From: Cycas panzhihuaensis
Taxonomy: Eukaryota > Cycadophyta
NCBI GenBank assembly: GCA_023213395.1
Contig: CM041465.1
Span: 131,509,741-131,573,740 of the forward strand
Length of the DNA: 64,000 bases
Direction: 5' to 3'
Of this stretch, positions 1 to 10,200 are shown in pieces (the stretch's first letter is position 1; each line of letters starts with the position of its first letter). The notes beneath the pieces are model-generated. The model was not told where the DNA came from. It did not search any database and saw only the letters and a program-made list of their open reading frames with translations. Position numbers and translations under genes: made by a program.

Positions 1-208
1 TATAGACCAAGGGTTTTTTAGGGATGTGTATAGAATATGTAGAGCTAATTGGATATAAAAAAGGACTCAAAGTGCCTTGCAGATGTGGATGAGGTAATTT
101 TGAGAATGTGATTACCATTTTAGTGATGAATATTATAAAGTATAGAGAATCATATTGAGTGGCATTTAATAGATGCTTTTGGTGAAGAGGTCATTACCTT
201 ACAAAATA
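1..208. other. unassigned AT-rich sequence
   Basis: No gene, LTR or repeat is recognised. It lies just upstream of a V-ATPase subunit A fragment. I looked for the preceding exons of that gene in all frames and found no convincing match. Confidence 0.5.
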
Positions 209-470
209 GGATCAACATAATTAACCAAGGCTCATGAAGTCTTACAATGAGAGGATGATTTAAATAAAATTATCCAACTTGTTGGGAAAGATGTTTTAGT
301 AGAAGCTAATAAGATCATACTAAAGATTGCTAAACTCCTAAGAGAAAATTATTTGGCTTAAAATGCATTTACTTTGTATTATAAATTCTGTTCATTTTAT
401 AAGTTTGTACGGATGATGTAAAATATAAACCAAGTTATTATACTAGCTAATCAAGTTATAGAGTGCAAAT
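209..470 (+). pseudogene. VHA-A: vacuolar H+-ATPase catalytic subunit A fragment
   Basis: About 80 codons match the C-terminal third of plant V-ATPase subunit A, the ATP-hydrolysing subunit of the V1 sector of the tonoplast proton pump. In one frame from 227 the order is K-A-H-E-V-L-Q, then EDDLNKIIQLVGKDVLVEAN, then KLLRENYLA, then NAFTLYYKFCSFYKF, then a segment resembling the conserved NTLANQAVER. The INI-TKA part just upstream is in a shifted frame, implying a one-base insertion near 220. There are at least three in-frame stops (TGA in the LQ-EDD junction, TAA after NYLA, TAA after RMM). No intron is seen within the matched part, but it is too short to decide between a processed copy and a captured exon. 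It is far shorter than the roughly 620-residue protein. A copia remnant follows directly downstream. Family assignment is from recalled conserved motifs, not a search. Confidence 0.78.
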
Positions 471-974
471 AAGATTCAATTAGTTCAAGTATATATTAAA
501 TGTAGAAATGCCAAAGAAAGCATAAACCAAAATGTCACCCATGGAGATTATGCCATCACCCATAGAGATTACACATGAATTAACCAAATGAAGAATGAGA
601 CCCAAATAAATTGAAGTGAACATATGCGCAAAAATGGGTAACGTAAGTATAAAGGAGACGAAATCTGTTAACTTAAGATAAATTAATTTTTATTTATTTA
701 TAAAATGGTTGATGTATTACACCATTTTAAAGTTTTTTTTTAGTTATAGTTAGCCCCATTAATATACCAGCCCCTATTCATATTGAGTGAAAAAGGATTA
801 TGTTAGTTTTTAGCTCCTCGAGGGGCCGGTTATGAAAATGAAGAGTGACTTTTCACTATAAATTTTTGTGTTATTTATATTGAACATGGTTATATAATGA
901 GATTTTGGCTCCTTGCATGGTGACTAATGACTTTAATATTTTACTAGCACTATACAAAGTGACTAGGGTTGATA
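471..974. repeat. noncoding repeat segment shared with 13040-13370
   Basis: No coding signal. From about 640 to 960 the sequence aligns by eye with 13040-13370 inside copia D. Shared landmarks in the same order are a TAAA/ACCATTTT block, a TTAGCCCC block, a TTTTGGCTC block and a block reading roughly TTTTA-TAGCAC/GTGC-TA-GAAGTG. It is probably an internal segment of the same copia family. Confidence 0.4.
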
Positions 975-1446
975 AAGTGTATATGAATTAATAACTAAAA
1001 AGGTTCACATCACTTGGGATATTATCTTTAATGAATTTGACAAACAGGTTATAGATGTCATTTTCAAAGAGACTAATAAGTAGGAGATAGATTGAGATCA
1101 AGATGTAGACACCTAGAAGATTTGGAAAGATAAAAGAAAACAAATCAAGGAACATGCTTAATTTAGTTCTTCAAGTCTACATATTATCGAGCCAAAGACC
1201 GATCCAAAGGAAGAAAAAGAAGACGGGGGTGAGGAGGTATTTGAATATGTTTAAGAAACATAACTAAAGATACATCTTAAGGGTATTCAACCCATTAAAA
1301 TTTCCACATGGTACTTGAAGACCATTGAGCAAGCTCAATTGCTTGAGATAGAGAAAAAAGAAAATTAAGGATAAAACTTGATATTATTAATTTGATAGCA
1401 AGCTAGTCCAATAAATTTAGTTGATCATATAAATATTAAGAGGGAG
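975..1446 (+). pseudogene. copia polyprotein remnant (integrase-RT linker)
   Basis: The segment around 980-1040 encodes a decayed version of the copia stretch after integrase that reads roughly Y-V-N-K-V-H-I-S-R-D-V-I-F-N-E. The same block occurs in copia D near 14830. A charged low-complexity stretch follows, then a short purine tract (about 1439-1446) directly before an LTR. Zinc knuckle, integrase, RT and RNase H are missing, so this is an internally deleted copy. Many stops are present. Confidence 0.5.
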
Positions 1447-1728
1447 TATTAGAATTAATATTTATATATAGATAAATTAGTATTGAGTCATCAAGGTTGA
1501 TTACAAATGTCATTAGAGTTATAAGTACTTAATAGACCTATGACATATATTAGGGCAGTTATGAGTCCTATTTTGGATTGGTATTGATCTTATACATATA
1601 TTAGAATAGAGGTTATATTATATGTATGATGGAGATTCATTCTTAATGAATAAAAATAACTTAATAGTAGACTAATTCTACCTAATTTCTATCTTTTATC
1701 TCAAGGTTCCTTTTGATCATAAAACTCA
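1447..1728 (+). repeat. 3' LTR of the copia remnant
   Basis: Begins TATTAGAATTAAT (expected TG decayed to TA) immediately after a purine tract AGAGGGAG. It aligns along its length with the 5' LTR of copia D at 2042-2347, including the landmarks TTTTGGATTG-TAT-GATCTT and GTAGACTAATTC-ACCT. The right end is approximate. Confidence 0.6.
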
Positions 1729-2041
1729 TAATTTTAACTATAAAACCATGATTTATATCCCTTACCCTTATTGAGGCTTGACTTATAAGGTCCTACATAT
1801 TTGACGGTATTGTTTAGATGTCAAATATATTTAGAAAATTGGCATTAACAATGTATTGCTTATTTTATTACATAAGTTATGCCACTTTTTTATATCTTAT
1901 ATTATTGGCTTTGTAATTTCTCACACATCATAATGTTTATTCTTTCTCCTTAATAAAAAAAGGTTGCAAGGATAAATCTTTAATGAGTTAGTCATTAAAA
2001 TATTATGAGATTTTATTTTTTTATTAGATAGAGATTTATTT
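1729..2041. other. intergenic AT-rich spacer
   Basis: It separates two related LTRs. I see no gene, repeat or regulatory signal in it. Confidence 0.4.
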
Positions 2042-2347
2042 TGTTATAATTAATATTTACATAGGATAATGGTAAGTTGGTGAGTCATAAGGTCATCGAT
2101 AATTTGGTAACACTTGTTTAAGAGTTATATTAACTCTATTATAGATGTGTAACTTGCGTCAAGGTAGTTACAAGCTGATTTTGGATTGTTATCAATCTTG
2201 CTTATATATATGAATGTGTTGATTTATACATAGTGTATTGTATCATTCTAAATCAATGAAAAATTAGTTTTGAAGGTAGACTAATTCCACCTGATAAATA
2301 GTATTATATTTTTATTTTGGTTCTATTTGTTCTTGGTTAAAATTACA
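2042..2347 (+). repeat. 5' LTR of copia D
   Basis: Runs from TGTTATAATTAAT to TTACA (TG...CA), about 306 bp. It is related to the LTR at 1447-1728. It is followed after two bases by a tRNA primer-binding site, which identifies it as the 5' LTR of a plus-strand element. Confidence 0.68.
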
Positions 2348-2349
2348 TT

Positions 2350-2362
2350 TGGTATAAGAGTG
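2350..2362 (+). promoter_or_regulatory. primer-binding site, initiator-Met tRNA type
   Basis: TGGTATAAGAGTG differs at two or three positions from the plant initiator-Met PBS TGGTATCAGAGC(A). It lies two bases after the LTR end. Confidence 0.65.
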
Positions 2363-3454
2363 GGTTGATCACAGGTTATTAATAAAAAATTTAACCTGTA
2401 GAGCTATAAATAACTAATTTAAAGGTTTCGTAGGTGTTTTAAAAAGTGAATTTAGTAGCTTTAAAGCTAGGCATGATGTGAAATCAATTTATTTTAATGT
2501 GGAAAATTTTAAGGCACTGCAATGCTATTCTTAAGGTATCTTTTTGGAGTTATCATGACTTGTCCAAGAGCTTTATTATGGCTTTAAAACACCAATTGAA
2601 GGGCTATATTTTAGAATATACTTTTGTGTAGGAGCCTATGATGACATAAATATGATTTCATAAGAAATTATTTTTGTCTTTTAGGTAGATCTCTCTTTAG
2701 TATTGTAGTTTCCTATTAGTGGTGTATATAAATTACTCTTTGTAGTGCCTCATTACAAGTTACTTCTTTGCATAATTAAGAAGAAATAAATGACTTAAAT
2801 TATATGTACCAGACCTCTTTGACTCTATTGTGTTAGGTGCAATAGTTAAAGGAGTTTGTGCTAGAGTAAAATGAGCCAAAAAGGATTCATTAAAAGGGGA
2901 GTTACTTGCAATTTTCGGATGAGGTGTATGTTGACAAAAATCTTATTAACAACATTATTAACAGAGATTTAATGGAGTTATGGTATATATCAGTTGAAAG
3001 GAAGGCTAGATTTTGGCATAATGATTTGATTTTAAATTTTAAGGATGAATTTATAAAGGGTTGTTTGATATTTTATTAGCAAGAGTAACATTTTTGATAA
3101 GTAATGCATTGGTGTATGCTAATTTAAATATTTGAGTTCACTTTATACATTGATAGTTTAAAGTTATTATAGGGCTATGGTAAAAAGATTATGGGGGTTA
3201 GTGGATGTTTCATAAGAGGTGACATGAGAGTACATATACATTAAAATATCTCCATATTTTTGGTCATTAGCAAATTATTAAGCACATAAAGAACCATCAT
3301 CTTATATGCCCAAAACAAGATATAAGTCAAATGAATGCATAGAAAAGACTCAAATAAACATAGAAAAAATCAAAAGGAGAACATAGTGAGAGTGTTTTGG
3401 CATGAAACAAAACAAGCTCAATAATTTTTTAGGCATATGTAATAATTGAATTTT
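2363..3454 (+). pseudogene. 5' internal region of copia D, probably leader and decayed gag
   Basis: Lies between the PBS of D and the insertion point of element C. Short open stretches exist near 2440-2640 and 2880-3060, but I cannot fit them firmly to a Gag (UBN2/DUF4219) domain. Position alone suggests leader plus gag. Treat as unassigned. Confidence 0.3.
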
Positions 3455-3459
3455 AAACT
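3455..3459. repeat. target-site duplication aaact (left) of element C
   Basis: AAACT directly precedes the left LTR of C at 3460. The identical AAACT follows the right LTR at 12721-12725. A 5-bp duplication is the normal footprint of LTR-element integration. Confidence 0.9.
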
Positions 3460-3794
3460 TGTTAAGAAACATGAATACTGTATACATGTTTTATATACCA
3501 TATAATCTTTACCATGCATAACAAGTAAATAATATAAATAGAGAATAATTGCATAGTACACATGATATACATGGGAAAACCTTTTGGTAAAAAACCCACC
3601 AGAAAAGATCTCTTGATTATATTAGTTATGGATTAGATAAATATGTAATAATCTATGGGATATTTATAATCCCACAAGTGGTGTCTAACCTTAAAGGTTG
3701 TGACTTTCTAAATAATTCACCCCTTTTAGTTAGTCACTAATTAAACAATATATTAACATTAATAAATAACTTATCAATAACTTCCATGCTAACA
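3460..3794 (-). repeat. 3' LTR of copia C (left copy)
   Basis: On the plus strand it starts TGTTAAGAAA and ends GCTAACA (TG...CA), 335 bp. It aligns throughout with 12385-12720, for example TTTTGGTAAAAAACCCAC and GATCTCTTGAT. Confidence 0.9.
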
Positions 3795-3806
3795 TCTCCT
3801 TTTAAT
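3795..3806 (-). other. polypurine tract of copia C
   Basis: The minus strand reads ATTAAAAGGAGA directly upstream of the 3' LTR start TGTTAGCATG. This is the expected place for the plus-strand primer. Confidence 0.7.
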
Positions 3807-3849
3807 GTGAATGTAGGGAATTATTCTATAGTAGTTTGGTTATCACAAA

Positions 3850-5585
3850 GGCTAGGCTATGCTTTTGTTTTATCCTTGTTGATACATCCTCCCATAAGGA
3901 TAACTTTAGTGAGTCTTAATCTAGTATAAATCTTTGTAAATTGATCTTTAGTAGGTGGTTTCTTAAAGATGTCTACATGTTGATATTTACTTAGATAATA
4001 GTCAACTTGTAACTTTTCTAACTTGATCTATTTACAAATATAGTAGTGTTGTATCTCGATGTGATTTGTATGAGTATGAAACTTTGGATTCTTTAATAAG
4101 TGAATAGTACTTTGATTATCAACAAAAATAATCAGGGTGCCATATGAAACTCTAAGAACATCCAAGAGGCCTTACAACCATATAGATTCTTTCACACCAA
4201 TATTGAATCCTTGATATTTTGCCTTTGTGGAAGATAATACCACTGTTTGTTATTTCTTTGACTACCATGAAATAAATCTATTGATGACATTAAAGATATA
4301 TGCAGTAGTGGACTTTTACTCATTAGAGTCTCATACATAATTAATATTAGTGTAGCCATGTAACTTCATCTCTTCACCACGAAGGTATTTAAGACCAAGA
4401 TTAAGAGTCCCTTTCAAATACTTTAGAATTTGCTTTTTTACAACCTAATGTGGTTCTTTAGGATTTTGCATTTATTAGGAAACCAATCCAATAACATAAG
4501 TAATATTTGGTCTAGTATGAGTCAAATAAATTAAAATTCCTACTAATTGACCATACAAGATTCCATCTATAAAGGGATTCTTCATGTCTTTCTACATCTT
4601 TGTGCCTTTAACATATGGTATTGCAACCAATTTATAGTCCTGCATTCTAAATTTCTCTAGTAGGTTCTTCACATATTGAGTGTGCAAGATCATGATCTTA
4701 TCTTCCATTTTCCTAAACTCAAGGCCTAAGAAGTAGTGTAGATGTTCAAGATCTATCATGGTAAAGGTTAATCCCAAGTTAGATTTGACTTGAATAATAG
4801 TCTTATTACAGTTACCTCCAATGATTAAATCATCTATATATAACACAATAATGACTATTAAAGTCTTACTTCTTTTGATATATAAATTTGGCTTAAGATC
4901 TTTAGCAATGAATCTTTTGTCCTCCAGTTTAGTATAATCTTAGCATACCAAGCATGTAGTGCTTATCTTAGGCCATATAGTGACTTTTTCAACTGGTACA
5001 TAAGATGCTCCTAACCTTTGTTACTGAATCTTAGAGCTTGTAATATATAGATCTCCTCCTTTAGATCTCTATTAAGAAATATGAACCTTATGTCCATTTG
5101 GTATAACTCCCAACCATATATAGTTGATAAGGAAATGATCAACTAGATTGTAATTATCTTGGAGATTGCTACAAATGTCTTATCATAATCAATACCTCTT
5201 TTTTATTTAAACCCTTATGCAACAAACTTAGACTTGTACTTATCCACCTCTCTATTAGAGTAAAACTTGATCTTATAGACCCACTTGCATCCAATTAGGT
5301 TCTTCTTTAGAGGTAAAAGAACTAAATCCCATATGACATTCTTCATTATCAAGCCATTCTCCTCCTCTAATATAACTCTCTATTATGTGTCATCCTTCAT
5401 TTTGTCATATAAAATAGGATTATTAGAGTTGTTGCTGTTTACCACTAAAGTATAGCTAAAATACTAGCTTTTGGTTCTTTCATCATCATCAAGGTTCTAT
5501 AACACCACACCAGAATTCTCTATTATCTTCCTTACCTATAGTGGTATAGAAGGACCTGGTATTGTAGGTACTTCTACATGTGATG
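3850..5585 (-). pseudogene. copia C reverse transcriptase and RNase H
   Basis: The reverse transcriptase would copy element RNA into DNA inside the Gag particle. The clearest part is 4592-4846: Y-I-D-D-L-I-I-G, the copia catalytic box with both aspartates kept, followed by MIDLEHLHYFLGLEF, a copia RT signature. Further 5' (5000-5560) decayed RT sequence continues. RNase H should lie around 3990-4440, but only traces are readable. The segment ends at the G1 insertion (5590), upstream of which integrase resumes at about 8640. Stops and frameshifts are frequent outside 4592-4846. Confidence 0.78.
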
Positions 5586-5589
5586 GCTT

Positions 5590-5813
5590 TGTTAGAATAT
5601 TAATACACATTTGTTTTGTCCCACATGTAAGTAGATTCCACTCTCATCATATTGACATGTATTATAAATACACAACATAGTGTATCATATTGGTATGATG
5701 TTGTAAGGATGTTTTGTTAATACAATTTGAGGTACCTTAAGGGTACTGTTCAATCCTGTGGATGTGTGTTTGTTCTATTTGTGAATATCTTATTATAGGT
5801 CTATTTTCTAACA
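5590..5813 (+). repeat. 5' LTR of G1
   Basis: Starts TGTTAGAATATTAATAC and ends TTTTCTAACA (TG...CA), 224 bp. A TATAAATAC element near 5665 could be the TATA box. It matches 8419-8607 almost perfectly over the shared part. Confidence 0.88.
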
Positions 5814-5826
5814 TGGTATCAGAGTG
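5814..5826 (+). promoter_or_regulatory. primer-binding site of G1
   Basis: TGGTATCAGAGTG immediately after the LTR end. It matches the plant initiator-Met tRNA PBS for the first eleven bases. Confidence 0.9.
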
Positions 5827-7255
5827 CATAGGTTAAGAGAGGTATTTTTATTCGGTATTAGAGTAGTGATTTGGGAGGTGCCATAACGCTGAAATTTCTA
5901 GAAAGTAATAGTGAAATTGAGACGAAATAGATCATTTTATAAAATTTGAGTGGTCGCACTACAGATTTTGGGGTAAAAGTGTGAAAATTATAGTAGAATT
6001 AATTTTGGCCTGCATTTTTTTTGTCACCGTATTTTTGGGATAGATCTACAACCTCAACTTCAAAGAGACATAACTTTGGCCACAGGTATCCAAATGACCT
6101 CAATTTTTTTTTGATTCTGTGTGTTTTTGAATTCTCTTTCTAATGGAAGTAGTTTAAGGTTCATAAGAGTTTAGAATAAAAAGTTATTATCAGTTTATTA
6201 GAAGGTACTATTATAACCCCTAGAAACCCTAATTATGAAATTCTTAAAAGGAGCATAACTCTTTATCTAGATATCAGAATTCAATTTCATCTAAACTGTT
6301 GGAATTATATTTTAGAGGCCATCATTTTCATCTATATTTTATGTATTTTTGAGCTATACTTTTTTTTAGAAATAAGTTTTTAGGAATTTAAGGGTTTCAT
6401 ATTGATATGGTGACATGAATGAGGCAATGGTAATGAAGTGATTGTTTGAGGCTCTTTTACGTATGTTGCATATGGAAGAGTATTGTTATAATGTGAGATG
6501 ACATTAAGTTATATTAATATGAATATATTTGGCACTCTATTAGTGATTTGAGATGCATGATGGTGATTGTTTAATAATAGTTTGAGTGCTTTCTTACATG
6601 TGTTTGTATGAGAGAGCTATTGTGACAATGGCATAGTATGGTAATGAAGTGATAGCACATGTGTTTGCATGAATGAATTGGATGGAATGTGATAATTAAG
6701 TGCTCTGTGGAATGTGATTTATGTGAAGGGACTTGATGGGCATAACAAAGCTAATTTGAGGGCAAGAAAGATAATGATTTGAGGTAATGAGGTGCTTGTT
6801 GCATGTGAGGTTACATGACAAGATTAGGCAATTTTTAGGTATGTTAAGGATGAGATCAAGCATATTTGATGATGTGTTCTAATTAATTGAATGGGTAAAG
6901 AAGGATGAGTTTCTTTTGTTGAAGATACCTGAGTTATAGGGAAACAAACTTTGTTGAGTGGTGTTATGGCATGAGTTGTGTTTTGGGTAATTAAGTGAAG
7001 TGTGATGTGTCTTAGTGATTTAATGGTGACATGAGGTATGCATGATTCCCGTGAGATGTATATGGTATAAGCTTTAATTCTATGGTGAAGAAAGTGCTTC
7101 AGATATTCTTTGTATGTGACTATTTGGCATATGTGAGATGCATAAGGCAATGATGTGATGATGAAGTCAGTGATATGAGGAACATGAGATATGAGAAAGT
7201 TTGTTGAGATTGATGGGTGAATTTGTTAATTAGAAAAGGGACATGGTATTAGAAA
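5827..7255 (+). other. long noncoding leader of G1
   Basis: About 1.4 kb between the PBS and the Gag-like start. No long frame is readable on the plus strand. From about 6400 it is rich in repeated ATG/GATG-type words (for example TGTTTGCATGA and GAGGCAATGGTAATGAAGTG variants), giving a diffuse, imperfectly repetitive texture. Function is not evident; packaging signals are a possibility by position only. Confidence 0.5.
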
Positions 7256-8269
7256 ATGGAATTTACAATCATGGAGGATAATGATGTGGTTATATATGCT
7301 CCTGAAACAAATGAATATTACTTAAGGGATTCGTTTCTTCCAATACCTAAGTGTAATGGTGAAGACTACTTCTTTTGGACAATTAAAATGAGATGTTTAT
7401 TCATAGCTAGAGGTTTATGGAAGATTGTTACTGATGAATATGATATCCCTAAGGATGAAAAAGAAAAGGAAATGCTTGAGAAGAAAGATAGAAAAGCATT
7501 CATTATGATTCGAGCTGTATTCAATGAGGTTGATCTTCTTTCTAGATTCCATTTTATCATTCCTATGATTCTACATGTAAGTAATGCTAAAGAAGCTTAG
7601 GATTTTCTAAAGGAAGTATTTGAATAAACTTCTGAAGAGACACAACAAATGATTGAGAAGGCAATTAAGGCCAGTTATGGTTATGGTATGGGTACAATGA
7701 ATGAAGAAAATATCAATAATACTAATGAAATGACATGTCAAGATGAAGAATGTATGAGTAATGATGAAATTTCTATTGAATGTAAGGAAGCGATAGTTGA
7801 ATGCATTGATGAGACTACAACAATTGATAAAGACATTGAAAATGATAAGTTAATAAAGGTTTATATAGATGACACCATTGAATATGAATTTGATGGTCCT
7901 ATAAAGGATGAGCCTTATGTTAATGATATTCCTACTTTAAGTATTCATTTAAGTTTGAATGATGTTCCTACTTTGAGCATTGATTCAATTTCAAAGAGTA
8001 TGCTAGTTGATTAATATTCCACTCCAAAGATTGAAGAAATCACTATTGTACATGGTAATCAAGAGTTTATACAGGATAATGATGATATGCAAGTTGTGAT
8101 TGAAGATGGTTGTTTAAAGGATCTACATAAAAATCAAACTAGACCAAGCACAGTGAAGAATCATAATTTACACTTGCTAGAGCTGCTACATCAACATTAT
8201 CACTACAGGATTGAAGACAAAAATCAAGTTAAGGACATTATCCTACAAAGACATCAGTACATAATTTAA
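7256..8269 (+). pseudogene. G1 Gag-like protein (UBN2/DUF4219 type)
   Basis: A single frame (all codons in the same phase) runs from ATG 7256 to the stop at 8267-8269, broken by only three stops: TAG at 7598-7600, probably a former Trp, TAA near 7624, and TAA at 8012-8014. The N-terminal part resembles copia Gag: P-K-C-N-G-E-D-Y-F-F-W-T-I-K-M, then GLWKIVTDEYDIP. This is the DUF4219/UBN2 pattern that packs RNA into particles. The second half is acidic and low-complexity, with a repeated V/I-P-T-L-S-I motif and a C-terminal repeat of about 57 bp. No zinc knuckle and no protease follow. It sits just upstream of the purine tract, so it was the only protein of the element. Confidence 0.8.
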
Positions 8270-8365
8270 GATACAAATCAAGATGAAGACATCATTCTAC
8301 AATAAAGACATCACTACAAGTTTGAAGACAAGGATCAAGTTGAAGACATCATTTTCGAGACACCT
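8200..8365 (+). repeat. three imperfect 57-bp repeats at the 3' end of G1 gag
   Basis: Units of about 18-19 codons read roughly H/Q-Y-x-I/F-E-D-K/T-N/D-Q-V/D-K/E-D-I-I. They start near 8200, 8255 and 8310. The phase is kept between units, so the expansion occurred while the frame was translated or neutral to it. Two stops now lie in the second unit. Confidence 0.65.
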
Positions 8366-8409
8366 CTAAGATCAAGGTGTTACAAGTATAAATGATCCAA
8401 ATATGCATT

Positions 8410-8418
8410 AAGGGGGAG
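8410..8418 (+). other. polypurine tract of G1
   Basis: AAGGGGGAG immediately before the 3' LTR start TGTTAAAATATT. Confidence 0.88.
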
Positions 8419-8607
8419 TGTTAAAATATTAATATATATTTATTTTGTCCCACATGCAAGTGGGTCCCACTCTCATCATATTGACATGTATTATAAATAC
8501 ACAACATAGTGTATCATATTGGTATGATGTTGTAAGGATGTTTTGTTAATACAATTTGAGGTACCTTAAGGGTACCGTTTGATCCTATGGAGGTGTGTTT
8601 GTTCTAT
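8419..8607 (+). repeat. 3' LTR of G1, truncated
   Basis: Aligns with 5590-5778 and stops at GTTCTAT, where copia C integrase-linker sequence resumes. The last 36 or so bases of the LTR are missing, so a small deletion removed the junction and any right-hand target duplication. Confidence 0.82.
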
Positions 8608-8639
8608 ACTTCTCACTATTACCTTCTCTACTTGGTCTA

Positions 8640-9720
8640 ACTTCATCTTGAATTACAACTAGCTTATCATCCTCTTTAGCTATTGAAATAGGAAATGGAA
8701 GTAGTGGGGGGTAAAAAGATTCTTCTAATAACTACTCAACATAATATATCAATGAATCATCAAATTTTATATCATGATTAATCACAATTTTTCTTCCCTA
8801 TGGATCTTATAGTCTATAAGCTTTAGTTTAATTAGAATACCCCACAAATATACATTTCAAACTCTTGTGATCTAGCTTCTTATGATTTTTATCAAGGATG
8901 TGTGCATATGCTATGTACCAAAATATCTTCAAATGACTAATGACTAGTTTATAATTAGTCCATTTTTCTTTAGGGGTCATGCCACAAACTATTTGAGTGG
9001 GTATCCTATTTAAAATGTAAACAATAATTATAATAGCTTCTACCCAAAACATTAGTGGTAAGTTTTTATAATACACCATATACCTTGCCATTTCCATCAT
9101 TGTACGATTCTTCCTTTCTATAACATCATTCTATTGTGGGGTATATAGGATTGTAAATTATTAATTTATATAATGATCTCAATAGAACTTATAAAATATA
9201 TGATTGCCCTACTCTTTTCCATTATTACTCCTTAATATTTTAATCTTCCTTTTACACTTATTTTTGACATAAACTTTCCAGTCACGAAAGTGGTCAAATA
9301 TATTTGACTTATTTTTTAAGAAATAAACCCAAACCTTCCTGCTATAATCATCTATACACACTAAAGTATAATGAGCTCTAGATATTAAAGGGTTTGATAG
9401 AGGACCTATCACATTAGAATGTATAAGCTCTGGGTTCTCCTTGGCTCTTTAAGCATGATCCTAAGCAAATGGATAACGATGATGCTTCCTGTACATACAT
9501 CCTTCACATAAACCTTTTAAACATGAAATATAAGGCAAACCTCCTACTATCTTCAACCTATTCATAAGTGTAATACTTCTAAGGTGCCTAAGGCATTCAT
9601 ACCATAATTTACTCAACTCATCAATGCTAGCAACAGAAGCATAGGATTGATTCTAGGATTAAAAATTTTCAAACACCTAAAAATTATCCCTAAATTTTCT
9701 AGTAGTAATAATATATAAAT
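8640..9720 (-). pseudogene. copia C integrase with GAG-pre-integrase domain
   Basis: Integrase would join element cDNA to chromosomal DNA. On the minus strand the order is a GAG-pre-integrase domain (L-W-Y-E-C-L-R-H-L-R, then C-x2-C-type Y-R-K-H-H around 9480-9620), then the catalytic core with CIDDYSRKVWVYFLKNKS (9209-9412) and R-S-N-N-G-K-E, where the second catalytic aspartate is replaced by Asn. The tail at 8828-9100 has FWVEAIIIIVYILNRIPT and CIFVGYSN, both copia signatures. Stops and one or two frameshifts separate these pieces. G1 lies immediately to the left, separating integrase from RT. Confidence 0.85.
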
Positions 9721-10200
9721 TATGTTTTGGATCCTTAATTAAGCATCTGTCTTTATGAATCTCAACCTTCATACCTTATTTATAAATCTCTTAAGCTAAA
9801 AGTAAATTCATCCTTATCTTAGGTACATAATATACCCCTTTAAATTTGCCTTTTTCTAAGGATATATTACCAATACCTTTAATAAGTAACATGTTTATAT
9901 CTCAAAGGATAATTTTAGTAGTACTAGAATCAACACTTCATGCATTAAAGTTCTACTTCTAAAAAGAGATATAATTCTATGCTTTAGAGTACAAAATCTA
10001 ATAATCTCTCTAACTTGATTTAGCTGATAAGGCCAAAACTCTAACACAATATGTTGCAACACTCTTCTCCTTATTATCTTGGCTAACTTTGTATTTGTCT
10101 CATCTTTTGAACTAATAATTCTTCTCTTTATGGTCTTCCTTTTTATCATAGTTATATTTTTTAGTGAATTTATTCTTCTCTTGAGATGTACCTCTTATCT
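9721..10200 (-). pseudogene. copia C protease / nucleocapsid region
   Basis: Between gag and integrase in copia order. The reading V-D-S-S-T-T-K with a downstream G-x-G-N-I and Y-Y-V-P-K-I-R-M-N-L-L motif near 9780-9950 corresponds to the aspartic protease, whose normal D-S-G is changed to D-S-S. A basic stretch at 10060-10150 may be the remains of the nucleocapsid, but I cannot see a full C-x2-C-x4-H-x4-C knuckle. Confidence 0.55.

Larger units (their letters stand above)
5590..8607 (+). mobile_element. G1, gag-only (non-autonomous) LTR element
   Basis: A 3.0-kb LTR element with a 5' LTR at 5590-5813, a perfect PBS at 5814, a leader of about 1.4 kb, one Gag-like frame from 7256, a purine tract at 8410-8418 and a 3' LTR at 8419-8607. 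There is no protease, RT or integrase, and no room for one, so it must have used enzymes from another copia element. It is inserted between integrase and RT of element C, in the opposite direction. The LTRs are very similar over their shared length (from TATTGACATG to TTACCTTAAGG-style landmarks nearly base for base), so it is one of the younger insertions here. The 3' LTR lacks the last 36 or so bases of the 5' copy. Confidence 0.87.
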
